The notes: a model not told the origin generated them from the sequence alone. DNA of 64,000 bases from Emticicia agri (GCF_004168285.1 NZ_SEWF01000001.1:186001-250000), one strand, 5' to 3'; numbered from the stretch's first letter, positions 35,764 to 45,026 are shown. Translations and numbers: made by a program.

Positions 35764-36699
35764 TCAAATGCCTAACTGTTCTCGTACTTCTTCTTTTTTT
35801 CTTCTCGAAATTTCTATTTCTGAAGTATCTTTCAGAATTAATGACTCACGGTTGGCAGAAAGACCGACAATGTGTTTCTGATTAACCAGATGTGATTTAT
35901 GTACCCTCAGAAACTGGTGATTCGTCAGTGTAGTTTCGTATTCTTTCAGTGTTTTGGCCGAAACGAATTTACGTTTTTCTGTCAGGTATAAAACTGTATA
36001 GTTACGGTCGGCTTCTAAACGGATAATTTCTTCCAAAGGAAAAAAATGAGTTCCTTCGGTACTTGATACCGGTAATTTAAAATTTTGTTTCCGGGTATTT
36101 AAAGCCTCTATTTTTTCCTGATATACCGCCAGTTTCTGTTCTTTTTCCTGTAGGCGCTCTTTTATTCTTACGCCATAAATCTTATTGGCGCACAGATTGG
36201 CAATAGCTGTTAAAGTTTGCAGATGCCATTCTCTGAAAAAAGCCCTTTGCGGATGTTCAGAATCTATTACGCCTAAAATTTCTCCGTTATAAATAATCGG
36301 TACTGTAATTTCAGACAAACGGCACTCATCATCTACAATATAACGGGCATCTTTTGAGGTATTTCCAATTATTTCTGCTATGCCTGTTTGGGCTACTGTT
36401 CCAACAATTCCTTTCCCCTTAGGAATCACTATGGGCTGGTATATATCAAAGTTAACCGGATTTTTTGGGCCATAGGCCGCTTTCTGCAAGAGGTTTTCCT
36501 GTTTATCATCAAATAAGTAGATTACACAATCTGCTAATCCTAATCTTCCTATACAATTTTTGGCAATATCCCATACTATATCTTCTTCAGTATTCTTGCC
36601 GAATAATGAAGTAGCAAAATAACTGATGATTTCTATCAGGTTCATCTCGGAAACAGAATCAGGTAATTTCAAAAATGTCTTTTGTGTAAAGGTGGTCAT
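35764..36699 (-). CDS. GAF-LytTR one-component transcription regulator
   Basis: A 311-residue cytoplasmic regulator. A GAF domain (about 25-175; ADCVIYLFDD, GIVGTVAQTG and RLSEITVPIIYNGEILGVIDSEH in part) can bind a small molecule or redox ligand. A coiled coil (RLQEKEQKLAVYQEKIEAL) links it to a LytTR DNA-binding domain (about 205-311; IIRLEADRNYTVLYL, NHQFLRVHKSHLVNQKHI, EIEISRRKKEEV). The start at 36699 is chosen because it precedes the conserved part; residues from 36747 look like leader. It has no receiver domain, so control is probably by direct sensing. It is divergent from the stand-alone LytTR gene. Confidence 0.9.
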   Translation of the reverse strand: MTTFTQKTFLKLPDSVSEMNLIEIISYFATSLFGKNTEEDIVWDIAKNCIGRLGLADCVIYLFDDKQENLLQKAAYGPKNPVNFDIYQPIVIPKGKGIVGTVAQTGIAEIIGNTSKDARYIVDDECRLSEITVPIIYNGEILGVIDSEHPQRAFFREWHLQTLTAIANLCANKIYGVRIKERLQEKEQKLAVYQEKIEALNTRKQNFKLPVSSTEGTHFFPLEEIIRLEADRNYTVLYLTEKRKFVSAKTLKEYETTLTNHQFLRVHKSHLVNQKHIVGLSANRESLILKDTSEIEISRRKKEEVREQLGI

Positions 36700-36897
36700 A
36701 AGATTACTAATATTTGAATAGGTAAAAATAGACAGATTTAATAGCAATGGGTAGTCAGATTGAGTATCTGGTAAGATTTGGGAGGTAATCGGTAAAAAAC
36801 AGGTGGTATTTGGTAAATACTGAATTTATGCTAAAAATCAGGCATTTTTTAGGCAAAAACCGTTAGATAAACGAAACCTGCCGTTGGATAAGTGGGT

Positions 36898-36929
36898 TTG
36901 GAATACGGAAAAACTGGCTGTTACCTTTG
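36898..36929 (+). promoter_or_regulatory. promoter of the stand-alone LytTR gene
   Basis: TTG at 36898-36900, a 21-bp spacer and TACCTTTG at 36922-36929 fit the Bacteroidota consensus well. It places transcription start about 16 bp before the ATG at 36952 and argues against the earlier in-frame GTG at 36892. Confidence 0.65.
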
Positions 36930-36951
36930 CAACCGCAAAACAAAAAACGCC

Positions 36952-37392
36952 ATGAAACGTAGAATGAACAAAAATTGTATCACACTTTATCCGACAGAAA
37001 GCCCAAGCCCGGTCTTGTGGATGTTACACAAAAACAAACGAGTGAGGGTTTTTCTGGAAGATATTATTTACCTTGAAAGCCAGGCTAATTACACAATTTT
37101 TTACCTGAAAAACGGCAAAAACATAATTAACTCCCGCACAATGGGGCTTTTTGAAAACGTACTCGGACAAGAATCATTTTTTCGGGTACACAGGTCTTTT
37201 ATCGTTAACCTGAATTATATAGACCAGATAAGCATCATTAAGCATACGAGCGGCATTATTGAACTCAGCAATGGCAAACAGATTTTTCTGTCAAGGCGTA
37301 AAATCAAACCTTTTCTCGAAGAATTTGCCAATTGTGAAGAAAGTAATCCGCAAGTAAGTATTCAGATAACCAATCATCCTTTTGCTGCTTAA
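36952..37392 (+). CDS. stand-alone LytTR DNA-binding protein
   Basis: A 146-residue protein consisting of little more than one LytTR domain (about 25-125): LEDIIYLESQANYTIFYL, ESFFRVHRSFIVNLNYIDQI and GKQIFLSRRKIKPF. There is no receiver, GAF or membrane segment, so activity would be set by its amount or by a protein partner. The stop overlaps the start of the next gene (TAATG at 37390-37394), which ties its translation to that of a secreted protein. The first 25 residues (KRRMNKNC...SPVLWML) are basic and variable. It likely regulates its own operon. Confidence 0.88.
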   Translation: MKRRMNKNCITLYPTESPSPVLWMLHKNKRVRVFLEDIIYLESQANYTIFYLKNGKNIINSRTMGLFENVLGQESFFRVHRSFIVNLNYIDQISIIKHTSGIIELSNGKQIFLSRRKIKPFLEEFANCEESNPQVSIQITNHPFAA

Positions 37393-38306
37393 TGATGAAA
37401 ACAATTATAGTTAGTTTTTTATCTGCTTGCCTATATACAACAGGGTTAGCACAAACAGGAAATGTGGTTATCCTACCAGATAATGGTAGCAATAGTTTAC
37501 AAACCAGCCTTTATCCCAATCATAAAATCAGTATAAAAACTCAACCTGAAACGTATGGTTTTGTGCAAAAAGCAAATCAGATTGAAGCAGGTACTTTTAT
37601 AAGCGAACTGAATGGCGGGTATGCCTCTTATGGCACCACAGGGCTTTACACTTTGTGCCTGACTACCAACTCACAGAATCCTCAGGTAATTTTTAATATC
37701 TTGAACTTTATGGGTATTGGCGGGCAACCATTTAATGCTTTGCATGTATATGGTCAGGCAATTATTGAGGGAGTTGCCAATACTAATCAATATATAGCTG
37801 AGACTTTCTTAAAAATTGATAATAATGGCACCCTTTCTGCTGAAAAACAAACGTACTATTATAGTTTACCCCCAAGTGCGTTTTTGCCAATAATCAATTC
37901 CGCAAATAACCCGATTGCCAGATCAGATGCTGAAGGTATCTATTTTACACTTTCAAATGCCTATTTTGTTAGGTTTGAAGCACCGGTTTACTTACCTGTG
38001 GGAGCCATTATTAAAGGTATTGAATTCTATTTTATAGACAATTCTGAGCTTGACTTAAACCTGATTATTACAAGAAGAGTTTTAGGCGAACAAGTGGAAA
38101 CTTACTATCTTCCTTACCTGTATTCTTCAGGGGAAGAATCTGGTATTCGTAATGTCAAGACTGATAGTATACATAATGGTGGGATCACAATTCTTGAAGA
38201 CTCAAGCTATACTATTATTGTATCTCCCAAAAATACAGTTAATAATAAAAAATGGGATGGAGCAAATATGCAGTTAATAGCTGCAAAATTAATTTACCAG
38301 TATTAA
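37392..38306 (+). CDS. secreted protein, first of two tandem paralogues
   Basis: A 304-residue exported protein (signal IIVSFLSACLYTTGLAQ). The start overlaps the LytTR stop. Its layout matches the next gene: an N-terminal strand block (HKISIKTQPETYGFVQKANQIEAGTF), a middle FMGIGGQPFNALHVYGQA that corresponds to the classical GNVGIGxxNPxxKLHVxGNA motif but is degraded here, and a C-terminal beta-sandwich (FVRFEAPVYLPVGAIIKGIEFYFIDN and KKWDGANMQLIAAKLIYQY). The motif is typical of Bacteroidota secreted proteins sharing a tail-fibre-like segment. No T9SS signal is present. Function unknown. Confidence 0.8.
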   Translation: MMKTIIVSFLSACLYTTGLAQTGNVVILPDNGSNSLQTSLYPNHKISIKTQPETYGFVQKANQIEAGTFISELNGGYASYGTTGLYTLCLTTNSQNPQVIFNILNFMGIGGQPFNALHVYGQAIIEGVANTNQYIAETFLKIDNNGTLSAEKQTYYYSLPPSAFLPIINSANNPIARSDAEGIYFTLSNAYFVRFEAPVYLPVGAIIKGIEFYFIDNSELDLNLIITRRVLGEQVETYYLPYLYSSGEESGIRNVKTDSIHNGGITILEDSSYTIIVSPKNTVNNKKWDGANMQLIAAKLIYQY

Positions 38307-38318
38307 TTTTAAACAATT

Positions 38319-39200
38319 ATGAAAAAAATACTTACTACAAGTCTGGTTGTATTGATATTTTCTTTTAAATCTATTGCTCAATCAACCACTATAACACCTG
38401 AAGATGGTATAGTTGGCCAATATACCAACCAGAAAGTTTCTATTCAAACCACTGAAAACTCATACGGTTTTGAACATACCGCAGGGAACATTTCTTTGGC
38501 CACTTATATAAGCAACAATGCCGGATGGTTAATGACCAAAACTAATCACCCGTTGTATTTCTCTAATAATGGCAATACTACGCCCAATATGGCCATTTTA
38601 ACCAATGGAAACGTAGGGATAGGCATAAGCAATCCTGCTGAAAAATTACATGTTATTGGCAATGCCCGTATCTCTGGTCTGGCTGGGAATGGCTTAAAAT
38701 TTATACGGGCAGATAACAATGGCTTGCTGACTTCTGCACCAAAAACATTTAATTTAAATCTTCCAAGAAGTGCTTTTTTATCGGTCAATGGCAATGCAAC
38801 AGCCAATGATATTGCCAATCAGGGTCTCTATTGTCTGGGTAATACTGTTGCTGACCTTGAAGCACCCATAAATTTACTGGACGGCTGTGTTATTTCAAAT
38901 ATGCAGATTTACTTTGTAGATAATTCTGCAAAAAATATAAGAGCACAATTGTACCGCCGTGCCTATGGAGCAACTACAAGTGACCTTTTGGGAGTTTTCA
39001 GTTCATCGGGATTAGCATCAACTAATACTATACAGAATGGAAATACTAATATAAGCAATAACAATGTGATAGATAATAATACCTATTTCTATTATCTGCG
39101 TATCACAGCTACAATAACTATTAGTGGCGTTGAAGGTGCCTCTTCTTGGGACGGGAGTAAAACAACTATTAATCAGGTAAAAATTACGTATAGCTACTGA
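38319..39200 (+). CDS. secreted protein, second of two tandem paralogues
   Basis: A 293-residue exported protein (signal LTTSLVVLIFSFKSIAQ) 12 bp after its paralogue. It keeps the intact TNGNVGIGISNPAEKLHVIGNA block (tail-fibre-like motif, about residues 95-116) that the first copy has lost. Shared parts with the first copy include QKVSIQTTENSYGFEHTAGNIS, LPRSAFL, DLEAPINLLDGCVISNMQIYFVDNSAKN and ASSWDGSKTTINQVKITYSY. The C-terminal beta domain (about 150-293) is probably the functional part. No enzyme motif is seen. Duplication within the operon followed by divergence is the simplest reading. Confidence 0.8.
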   Translation: MKKILTTSLVVLIFSFKSIAQSTTITPEDGIVGQYTNQKVSIQTTENSYGFEHTAGNISLATYISNNAGWLMTKTNHPLYFSNNGNTTPNMAILTNGNVGIGISNPAEKLHVIGNARISGLAGNGLKFIRADNNGLLTSAPKTFNLNLPRSAFLSVNGNATANDIANQGLYCLGNTVADLEAPINLLDGCVISNMQIYFVDNSAKNIRAQLYRRAYGATTSDLLGVFSSSGLASTNTIQNGNTNISNNNVIDNNTYFYYLRITATITISGVEGASSWDGSKTTINQVKITYSY

Positions 39201-39293
39201 AAATTATTCTATGTTGGATTACAGAAAAGGGAATGGTGGGTAGTGTGTTAGGGCTACCCTCATTTTAAAACTGAATTATTAAATAGCCTGTTT

Positions 39294-40493
39294 ATGAAAA
39301 AATTGTTTCTGTTATGGTTTATATGCGTGATAAACAATTGTAATGCGCAAAAAAATATCGAAAAGCGAGTAGAAGAAATGCGCCAGCAATATATTGGCCG
39401 GGAGTACGAAAAGGCTTATCAATCGGCCGGAAAAATCTTGCAGGATGACACCAAAAATCTTTCTGCACTACATTGCCTGATGAATACTGCTTATGAACTC
39501 AAGAAGCCTAAAGAAGCTATTGAGGCAAGTAACAGAATTATTTCATCAATAGACCAGAGTACCTTGTTCCCGTATCTGGAGGAACATAGTTACTACCGCC
39601 AGCTACTGCGTGAAGCCTATAATCTGCGGGCATGGATTAGTTACGAAACCGGAAAAGATTTGTCTAAGGCATTAGAAGATGTTAATGCCGCTTTATCAAT
39701 TACATCACCCATTGATAAAGACCCTCATCTGAATGCCTATGTTGATACCAAAGTGCGTATTCTGCTCAAACTTAACCGCCCAAAAGAAGCGTATGCTACG
39801 GCAGAAAAAGCATTAAGAAAAGACCCTGATATACAGGATTTGCAAGACATTAAAACAAGTGAGGCTTATCAGGCATACATAACTGAGGTTCATAAGTCAG
39901 GCTGGGGCAAATATACCAAAGGTACTACCACAGAAACAGCTATAGAAGCCCTGATCCGCTATGAAAACTTCATTAAAATCTACGAGAAAGAAACGGAGCA
40001 GAAAATGCCCTATCAGCAGTTAAAATGGTATAAAAAGAAATTCTCGGCAAAAGACATACAGGAAGCAGAAAAAAGACTGGGCATTAGCCTACCACCCGAT
40101 TATATAAAATTTGTAACTACCTACGGCAATTTCTCTATTCAGGAAGGTTACAACTTACTTGAACCTAAAGAAATCACCCGTTTATCTGACGCCCTGCGAA
40201 AAGAATGGGAGATAAATCTGGAAAAAAAGTGTACACCCAAACAACGGGAGAATTTAGATAACCTGATATGCTTTGGGTATGGCACAGAAGACCAACAGGA
40301 TGTATGGTATTATGTATTCAGTTACAAAACACGTAATCAGCAAACAGGCTATATGGATGTACTACCCTATAACCAGGACGACTGGTGGGATTTAACCAAA
40401 ACCCCTACACTTATTTATACCGACAAGCGTGGAGGGTTCGACAATTATATTTCACAACTCATAGATTCGCTGATTCAGGATATTATAGAATAG
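39294..40493 (+). CDS. secreted TPR protein with C-terminal SMI1/KNR4 (SUKH) domain
   Basis: A 399-residue protein with a signal peptide (KKLFLLWFICVINNCNAQ), TPR-like helices (about 25-200; EYEKAYQSAGKILQDDTKNLSALH and RPKEAYATAEKALRKDP) and a SUKH domain (about 240-399) marked by SAKDIQEAEKRLGISLPPDYIKFVTTYGNF and LDNLICFGYG. SUKH proteins are best known as immunity partners of polymorphic toxins, but those are cytoplasmic; an exported one is unusual. No toxin gene lies next to it. It is 93 bp downstream of the secreted paralogue pair on the same strand, possibly the last gene of that operon. Confidence 0.82.
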   Translation: MKKLFLLWFICVINNCNAQKNIEKRVEEMRQQYIGREYEKAYQSAGKILQDDTKNLSALHCLMNTAYELKKPKEAIEASNRIISSIDQSTLFPYLEEHSYYRQLLREAYNLRAWISYETGKDLSKALEDVNAALSITSPIDKDPHLNAYVDTKVRILLKLNRPKEAYATAEKALRKDPDIQDLQDIKTSEAYQAYITEVHKSGWGKYTKGTTTETAIEALIRYENFIKIYEKETEQKMPYQQLKWYKKKFSAKDIQEAEKRLGISLPPDYIKFVTTYGNFSIQEGYNLLEPKEITRLSDALRKEWEINLEKKCTPKQRENLDNLICFGYGTEDQQDVWYYVFSYKTRNQQTGYMDVLPYNQDDWWDLTKTPTLIYTDKRGGFDNYISQLIDSLIQDIIE

Positions 40494-40585
40494 TTTTTTC
40501 ATTTACTCAATAGTTATACTATTCCACACACTTCATATTTTACTCGTCATACTGCTGATTTAACACTAAATCAAATTCCTTTGCC

Positions 40586-43216
40586 ATGAAAAGAATACTA
40601 CTTGCTCTCCTCTACTGGTCTATTACCATACACTTACAGGCTCAGTTACCTGTAGTAAATACCCGCCCGAGAATCATGATGACAGCCGATTTAAAGGCGA
40701 CACTCATGGCTAAAAAAAATGCCAATACACCCGAATGGCAGGCTTTACTGACCGAGGCCAATAGCTACTCTACCAAGCCTGTCATGAGCTGGTCTCCGGC
40801 TACTGCCAATACCTGGGATACCAACTATATCTTTTACAGTTATCAGGCCAGTAGTTGGGAAGACGCCACTATGCCTTTAGCATTTGCCCATTTATTAACT
40901 AAAACAACTAATGCAGGAGCCAATCCAACTGCCTATTCTAACAAACTCATGCAACTGGCCGATTCTATTATGTTAGCTAATCGTCGTTATCGCTCACAAA
41001 TCAATACATGGAATCATCCCTTGAGCAGAAACGACTATTATCCCTCACGGCATTTAGGAAGAATCATTGGCACTATTTACGACTGGTGTTATGATGAATT
41101 AGGGCAGGCACGTAAAGATTCGCTTATTCACCTGATGAAGCAATGGTTTGATGATATAAGGGGAAACGCCTATCAGAGAAACGACCGGGCTACAGGAAAC
41201 TATTTCTTTGGTCATGTGTTTTGTATAGCTCATTTTGGCTATGCTATCGGGAATGACGACCCTCGTTCGAAGGAGATGATTGACTGGGCAAGAATTCGTT
41301 TTGATGGTACTCCGTCGCCTGATGTTGCACCTCAAGATGTACCCGACAATGACCTGGCCGATACCTGGGAAAATGGTTATAATAGTTATAAAGTAACCTC
41401 ATACGGGTTTCCACCTGCACAGGCCTACACGGGTTTACCCTCAAAAGGCGGTTTGCAGATACAAGGATGGAGTTATGGCTCCGGTAATAATGTGAGGATA
41501 CTCGACTATATGGCTTTGGTAAAAATGGCTACAGGAGAAGATATCATAGAGACCAAAATCTCATGGATACAAGACCTTGTGAAAGCCCTGCATCATTCTC
41601 TACTGCCGAATGGACATGAAATTGACCACGATGGCGACTGGGGAGATATCTACGGGCCTTACCTCAATCATCACTTCTCTGAGAGACTGGCTTTTGTCCT
41701 GGAAGGTAAACCTCTGGGAGAGCAGGCACAATACTTTCAGAAATCAGAATACAAGCCTTTTTTAATTTATGGCAATATCGTAAATCGCTTATACAACTGG
41801 GAGAAGTTTTATTTTCCTAATACTACCCGTCCATCGGCTCCTTTCGATAATCAGTTATGGTATAGCGGCTTCAATCAGGGGCATAATTTAGGTATCGGTA
41901 ATCGTACTTCGCCTGTTTTTCTGATGCGGAATAAATGGGCTGACAGCACCGCTACATGGGCAGTTTTCAGGGCTGATGCCGCTACTTACGACGACCACAA
42001 ACATTTTGCAGGTGGTAGTTTTGAAATCTGTCGGGGTGGTAGTTATATACTTACCAATGCTTCTAATGTAGGCAAAAGCGGATATCCACTTTTGGGAGAT
42101 AATACAATGGCCGAAAACAGTGGTGCAAATAACACCCTGTACTTTGATGATTTTGGAGATTATCAGCAAACCGGAAGCACTTTCAAAGGTGGACAGGGTT
42201 ACTATGGTAAAGATGATTTGAAAGCCGTACAGATGGACGATTCGCTGACGTACGTACGCACCGACTTATCGTCTTGTTATGACAAAAGCTATTATCCCGA
42301 AATCTATTTACGAAAACTCAATTATTTTATCAGAGGCTTTCTTTACCTGAGAAGCAGTAACCTCTTCCTGTCTTACGACCAGATTTCAGCCAAAAACTCT
42401 ACTAATCCGCAAGGACAGTACAAAAAGCATCTGCGCTGGCATTTTATGGCTAATCCTACCGTGAATGGTAACCTGATTAAGTCAAGTCATAGAGGCTCAG
42501 ATATTTACATAAAAACGCTTATTCCGGCGAATCCTGATATTTCGGTTGTTGACGAAAGCAATAATCCTGACAATACTTCGGGGCCGATTATGAATTATTA
42601 TTTTAATAGCCCTACCTGGCGGACGGAAGTGAAATATTCGGATAATCCGCTTGAACAGGAGTTTCTGACCGTTTTACAATCCACTATCAGGAATACTACT
42701 GCTCCTACGATTGATAATATCAATTCAACTGATGGCAAAATGAAAGGAGCCGTAGTAACTGCCAACAATGGTAAGAAAGAAATTGCTTTTTTCAATACTG
42801 ACCTCAACCCTTTGCAGGCAGGTATTACCACTACACATTATACTTTTCCTAACTCAGGTGATATTCGTCATACCATTTGTGGAGTAGTACCCAATGCCAA
42901 ATATCAGGTAACTGTAACCGGCAATGAAGTAAATATTGTACATAATGCCAATGGGAATCGCACAGCTTCTATGGCTGGAGTCTTACAGTTTATGACTACT
43001 GCTGTACCTTGTCCCAACGAAATGACTTTTTCTAATTCGGTTGCCACAGGCAACTATAAAACAGGTAATACTATTTCTACCCAGAACGGTAGTACTACGC
43101 AGATTCAGAACGGAACAAATGTTACTTTCGATGCCGCCAAAGCCATTATCTTAAACCCAACTTTTGAAGCACAAAGCGGAAGTGTGTTTAAAGCACAGAT
43201 TGGGGGGTGTAATTAA
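40586..43216 (+). CDS. secreted heparinase II/III-like polysaccharide lyase
   Basis: An 876-residue secreted protein (signal ILLALLYWSITIHLQAQ). An N-terminal all-alpha toroid (about 30-390; NHPLSRNDYYPSRHLGRIIGTIYDW in part, RNDRATGNYFFGH, NGHEIDHDGDWGDIYGPYLNHH in part) is followed by a beta-sandwich heparinase II/III domain (about 430-760; RADAATYDDHKHFAGGSFEICRGGSYILTN in part, YDDHKH being a likely catalytic/metal patch). The C-terminal 60 residues (NSVATGNYKTGNTIST and IILNPTFEAQSGSVFKAQIGGC) form a '3-coathanger stack' type tail seen on secreted Bacteroidota enzymes. Substrate may be an acidic glycan such as alginate or heparinoid. Preceded by a 92-bp gap and ended by a strong terminator. 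Confidence 0.85.
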   Translation: MKRILLALLYWSITIHLQAQLPVVNTRPRIMMTADLKATLMAKKNANTPEWQALLTEANSYSTKPVMSWSPATANTWDTNYIFYSYQASSWEDATMPLAFAHLLTKTTNAGANPTAYSNKLMQLADSIMLANRRYRSQINTWNHPLSRNDYYPSRHLGRIIGTIYDWCYDELGQARKDSLIHLMKQWFDDIRGNAYQRNDRATGNYFFGHVFCIAHFGYAIGNDDPRSKEMIDWARIRFDGTPSPDVAPQDVPDNDLADTWENGYNSYKVTSYGFPPAQAYTGLPSKGGLQIQGWSYGSGNNVRILDYMALVKMATGEDIIETKISWIQDLVKALHHSLLPNGHEIDHDGDWGDIYGPYLNHHFSERLAFVLEGKPLGEQAQYFQKSEYKPFLIYGNIVNRLYNWEKFYFPNTTRPSAPFDNQLWYSGFNQGHNLGIGNRTSPVFLMRNKWADSTATWAVFRADAATYDDHKHFAGGSFEICRGGSYILTNASNVGKSGYPLLGDNTMAENSGANNTLYFDDFGDYQQTGSTFKGGQGYYGKDDLKAVQMDDSLTYVRTDLSSCYDKSYYPEIYLRKLNYFIRGFLYLRSSNLFLSYDQISAKNSTNPQGQYKKHLRWHFMANPTVNGNLIKSSHRGSDIYIKTLIPANPDISVVDESNNPDNTSGPIMNYYFNSPTWRTEVKYSDNPLEQEFLTVLQSTIRNTTAPTIDNINSTDGKMKGAVVTANNGKKEIAFFNTDLNPLQAGITTTHYTFPNSGDIRHTICGVVPNAKYQVTVTGNEVNIVHNANGNRTASMAGVLQFMTTAVPCPNEMTFSNSVATGNYKTGNTISTQNGSTTQIQNGTNVTFDAAKAIILNPTFEAQSGSVFKAQIGGCN

Positions 43217-43249
43217 AATATTCTTTAAGTTCTAATCAGAAACTAATAC

Positions 43250-43299
43250 ATAATCCACTATTTTCAGCAATGCGTTGAAAGTAGTGGATTATCTTTTTT
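43250..43299 (+). terminator. rho-independent terminator after the lyase gene
   Basis: Arms ataatccacta (43250-43260) and complement (43282-43292) extend inward with a few mismatches to about 18 pairs, followed by ctttttt at 43293-43299. Confidence 0.85.
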
Positions 43300-43397
43300 A
43301 GATTTTCTAAAAAAAAATAACCCAACCATGTCCAATTCATTCAGGTTTATTTGATATGCTACTGACAAACATTTAATTACATTAAATCTTTAAAGCA

Positions 43398-43739
43398 ATG
43401 GACGAATACATGTTAATTTTCAGAAACGAAGATGGAGGTAAAGTAGCCTCACCTGAACAAATGCAAATCTGGATGAAACAAACGATGGACTGGATTGGCG
43501 GAATAGCTGCGCAGAACAAATATGTAGGTGGCAACGGATTGGTTTTTGAAAACAGCAAAATAGTTGGGCATAACGGTGTAGTAACCAATGGCCCATTTGG
43601 TGATATTAAAGAAACCATTGGTGGTTATGCCATTGTAAGAGCCGAATCAATTGAGGAAGCAGTTGAATTTGCCAAAGGTTCGCCTATTTTGCAAGGAGAA
43701 GGCAATACGATGGAAGTCAGAAAAATTGCTAAAGGATAA
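43398..43739 (+). CDS. YciI-like (DGPF) protein paired with an ECF42 sigma factor
   Basis: A 113-residue protein of the YCII/DGPF family, with MDEYMLIFRNEDGG, the motif NGPFGDIKETIGGY (the DGPF signature, here NGPF) and AVEFAKGSPIL. Proteins of this type are cytoplasmic, fold like dimeric alpha+beta barrels, and are the conserved genomic partner of ECF42 sigma factors, where they are thought to take part in the signal-response circuit. Here the sigma gene follows 60 bp downstream with a hairpin between them. Upstream is a terminator, so the pair is an independent unit. Confidence 0.9.
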   Translation: MDEYMLIFRNEDGGKVASPEQMQIWMKQTMDWIGGIAAQNKYVGGNGLVFENSKIVGHNGVVTNGPFGDIKETIGGYAIVRAESIEEAVEFAKGSPILQGEGNTMEVRKIAKG

Positions 43740-43763
43740 GATGTTCATTAACCATCAGGTTAT

Positions 43764-43788
43764 AATCCCCTGCTGCTGGCAGGGGATT
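43764..43788 (+). terminator. intra-operon hairpin between yciI-like and sigma genes
   Basis: aatcccctgc-tgctg-gcaggggatt is a perfect 10-bp stem with a 5-nt loop, 11 bp before the sigma ATG at 43800. A T-rich stretch follows only loosely, so it may be an attenuator or stability element rather than a full terminator. Confidence 0.5.
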
Positions 43789-43799
43789 CCATTCTATTT

Positions 43800-45026
43800 A
43801 TGAATCAACAAGAACTCATACCACACTTATTCAGAACCGAGTTCAGAAAAATAACGGCTGTATTATCTAAGCTGATGGGCATAGAGCATATAGAAACAGC
43901 CGAAGATATTGCAAGCGATACTTTTTTATCAGCCGTTGAAAGCTGGCCTTATAAGGGCATTCCTCCTAACCCAACAGCCTGGCTATATGCCGTAGCTAAA
44001 AACAAAGCCCGGAATTATATTGCACGCAATCACATTTTTGATAGCAAAGTCGTTTCCGAAATCACTCAGGCAACAGCCGAAAATGAAGCCCTTGCCATTG
44101 ATTTATCAGATAAAAATATTCATGATAGCCAATTGCAGATGCTGTTTGCTATCTGCCACCCGAGCATTACTATTGAATCACAAATCGGGCTGGCGTTGCG
44201 CATTCTTTGTGGTTTTGGCATTGATGAAATAGCCAATGCTTTTCTAAGCAACAAAGAAACCATCAACAAACGTCTTTTCAGAGCGAAAGAAAAGTTAAGA
44301 ACTGAAAATGTACCCATTGAATTTCCAGCTGAAAAGGAAATACAGCAACGATTGGAAGCAGTATTAAGAACGCTGTATTTGCTTTTCAATGAAGGCTACT
44401 ATTCTGAAAGTCAGGATACAGTACTACGCAATGACCTTTGTTTAGAAGCCATGCGACTGACTTATTTGTTAATCGAAAACGAATCAACCAACCTCTCTGA
44501 AGTAAATGCCTTATTATCTTTAATGTGTTTTCATGCGTCCAGGTTTGAAGCCCGAAAAAATGCCAATGGAGAGATAGTGCTTTATCAGGACCAGGACGAA
44601 AATCTCTGGAATAAAGAGTTGATTGAAAAAGGTGTTTATTACTTACATCAGGCATCAAAGGGAAATCATCTATCCAAGTATCATTTAGAAGCCAGTATTG
44701 CTTACTGGCATACCATTAAAGCTGATAGCCAGGAAAAATGGGAAAGTATCCTGCAATTATACAACAAGCTCTTGGTAGTAGAGTACTCGCCTATTGTGGC
44801 ACTCAACAGAACCTTTGCTTTATCGAAAGTTTATAGCAAGGCTAAAGCCATAATAGAAGCCGAAAAACTAAAATTGACAAACAATAGCTATTATTTCACC
44901 TTATTGGGAGAGCTATATAAAGAAAGCAATCCAGATAAAGCTAAAGAAAACTTTCAGGAAGCCTACCGACTGGCTAAAACGCAGGCAGATAAGCAGGTAG
45001 TATTGAAACAGATTGACGAATTATGA
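43800..45026 (+). CDS. ECF42-type RNA polymerase sigma factor with C-terminal extension
   Basis: A 408-residue sigma factor. Sigma-2 (about 10-75) shows ETAEDIASDTFLSAVESWPY and NPTAWLYAVAKNKARNYI; sigma-4 (about 115-165) shows the helix-turn-helix FGIDEIANAFLSNKETINKRLFRAKEKL. A long C-terminal extension follows: the DUF6596-like block LYLLFNEGYY (about 195-285) and TPR-like helices (about 300-400). This architecture and the upstream DGPF gene define the ECF42 group, which controls itself through the C-terminal domain rather than a classical anti-sigma factor. No anti-sigma gene is near, consistent with the group. Confidence 0.9.
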   Translation: MNQQELIPHLFRTEFRKITAVLSKLMGIEHIETAEDIASDTFLSAVESWPYKGIPPNPTAWLYAVAKNKARNYIARNHIFDSKVVSEITQATAENEALAIDLSDKNIHDSQLQMLFAICHPSITIESQIGLALRILCGFGIDEIANAFLSNKETINKRLFRAKEKLRTENVPIEFPAEKEIQQRLEAVLRTLYLLFNEGYYSESQDTVLRNDLCLEAMRLTYLLIENESTNLSEVNALLSLMCFHASRFEARKNANGEIVLYQDQDENLWNKELIEKGVYYLHQASKGNHLSKYHLEASIAYWHTIKADSQEKWESILQLYNKLLVVEYSPIVALNRTFALSKVYSKAKAIIEAEKLKLTNNSYYFTLLGELYKESNPDKAKENFQEAYRLAKTQADKQVVLKQIDEL

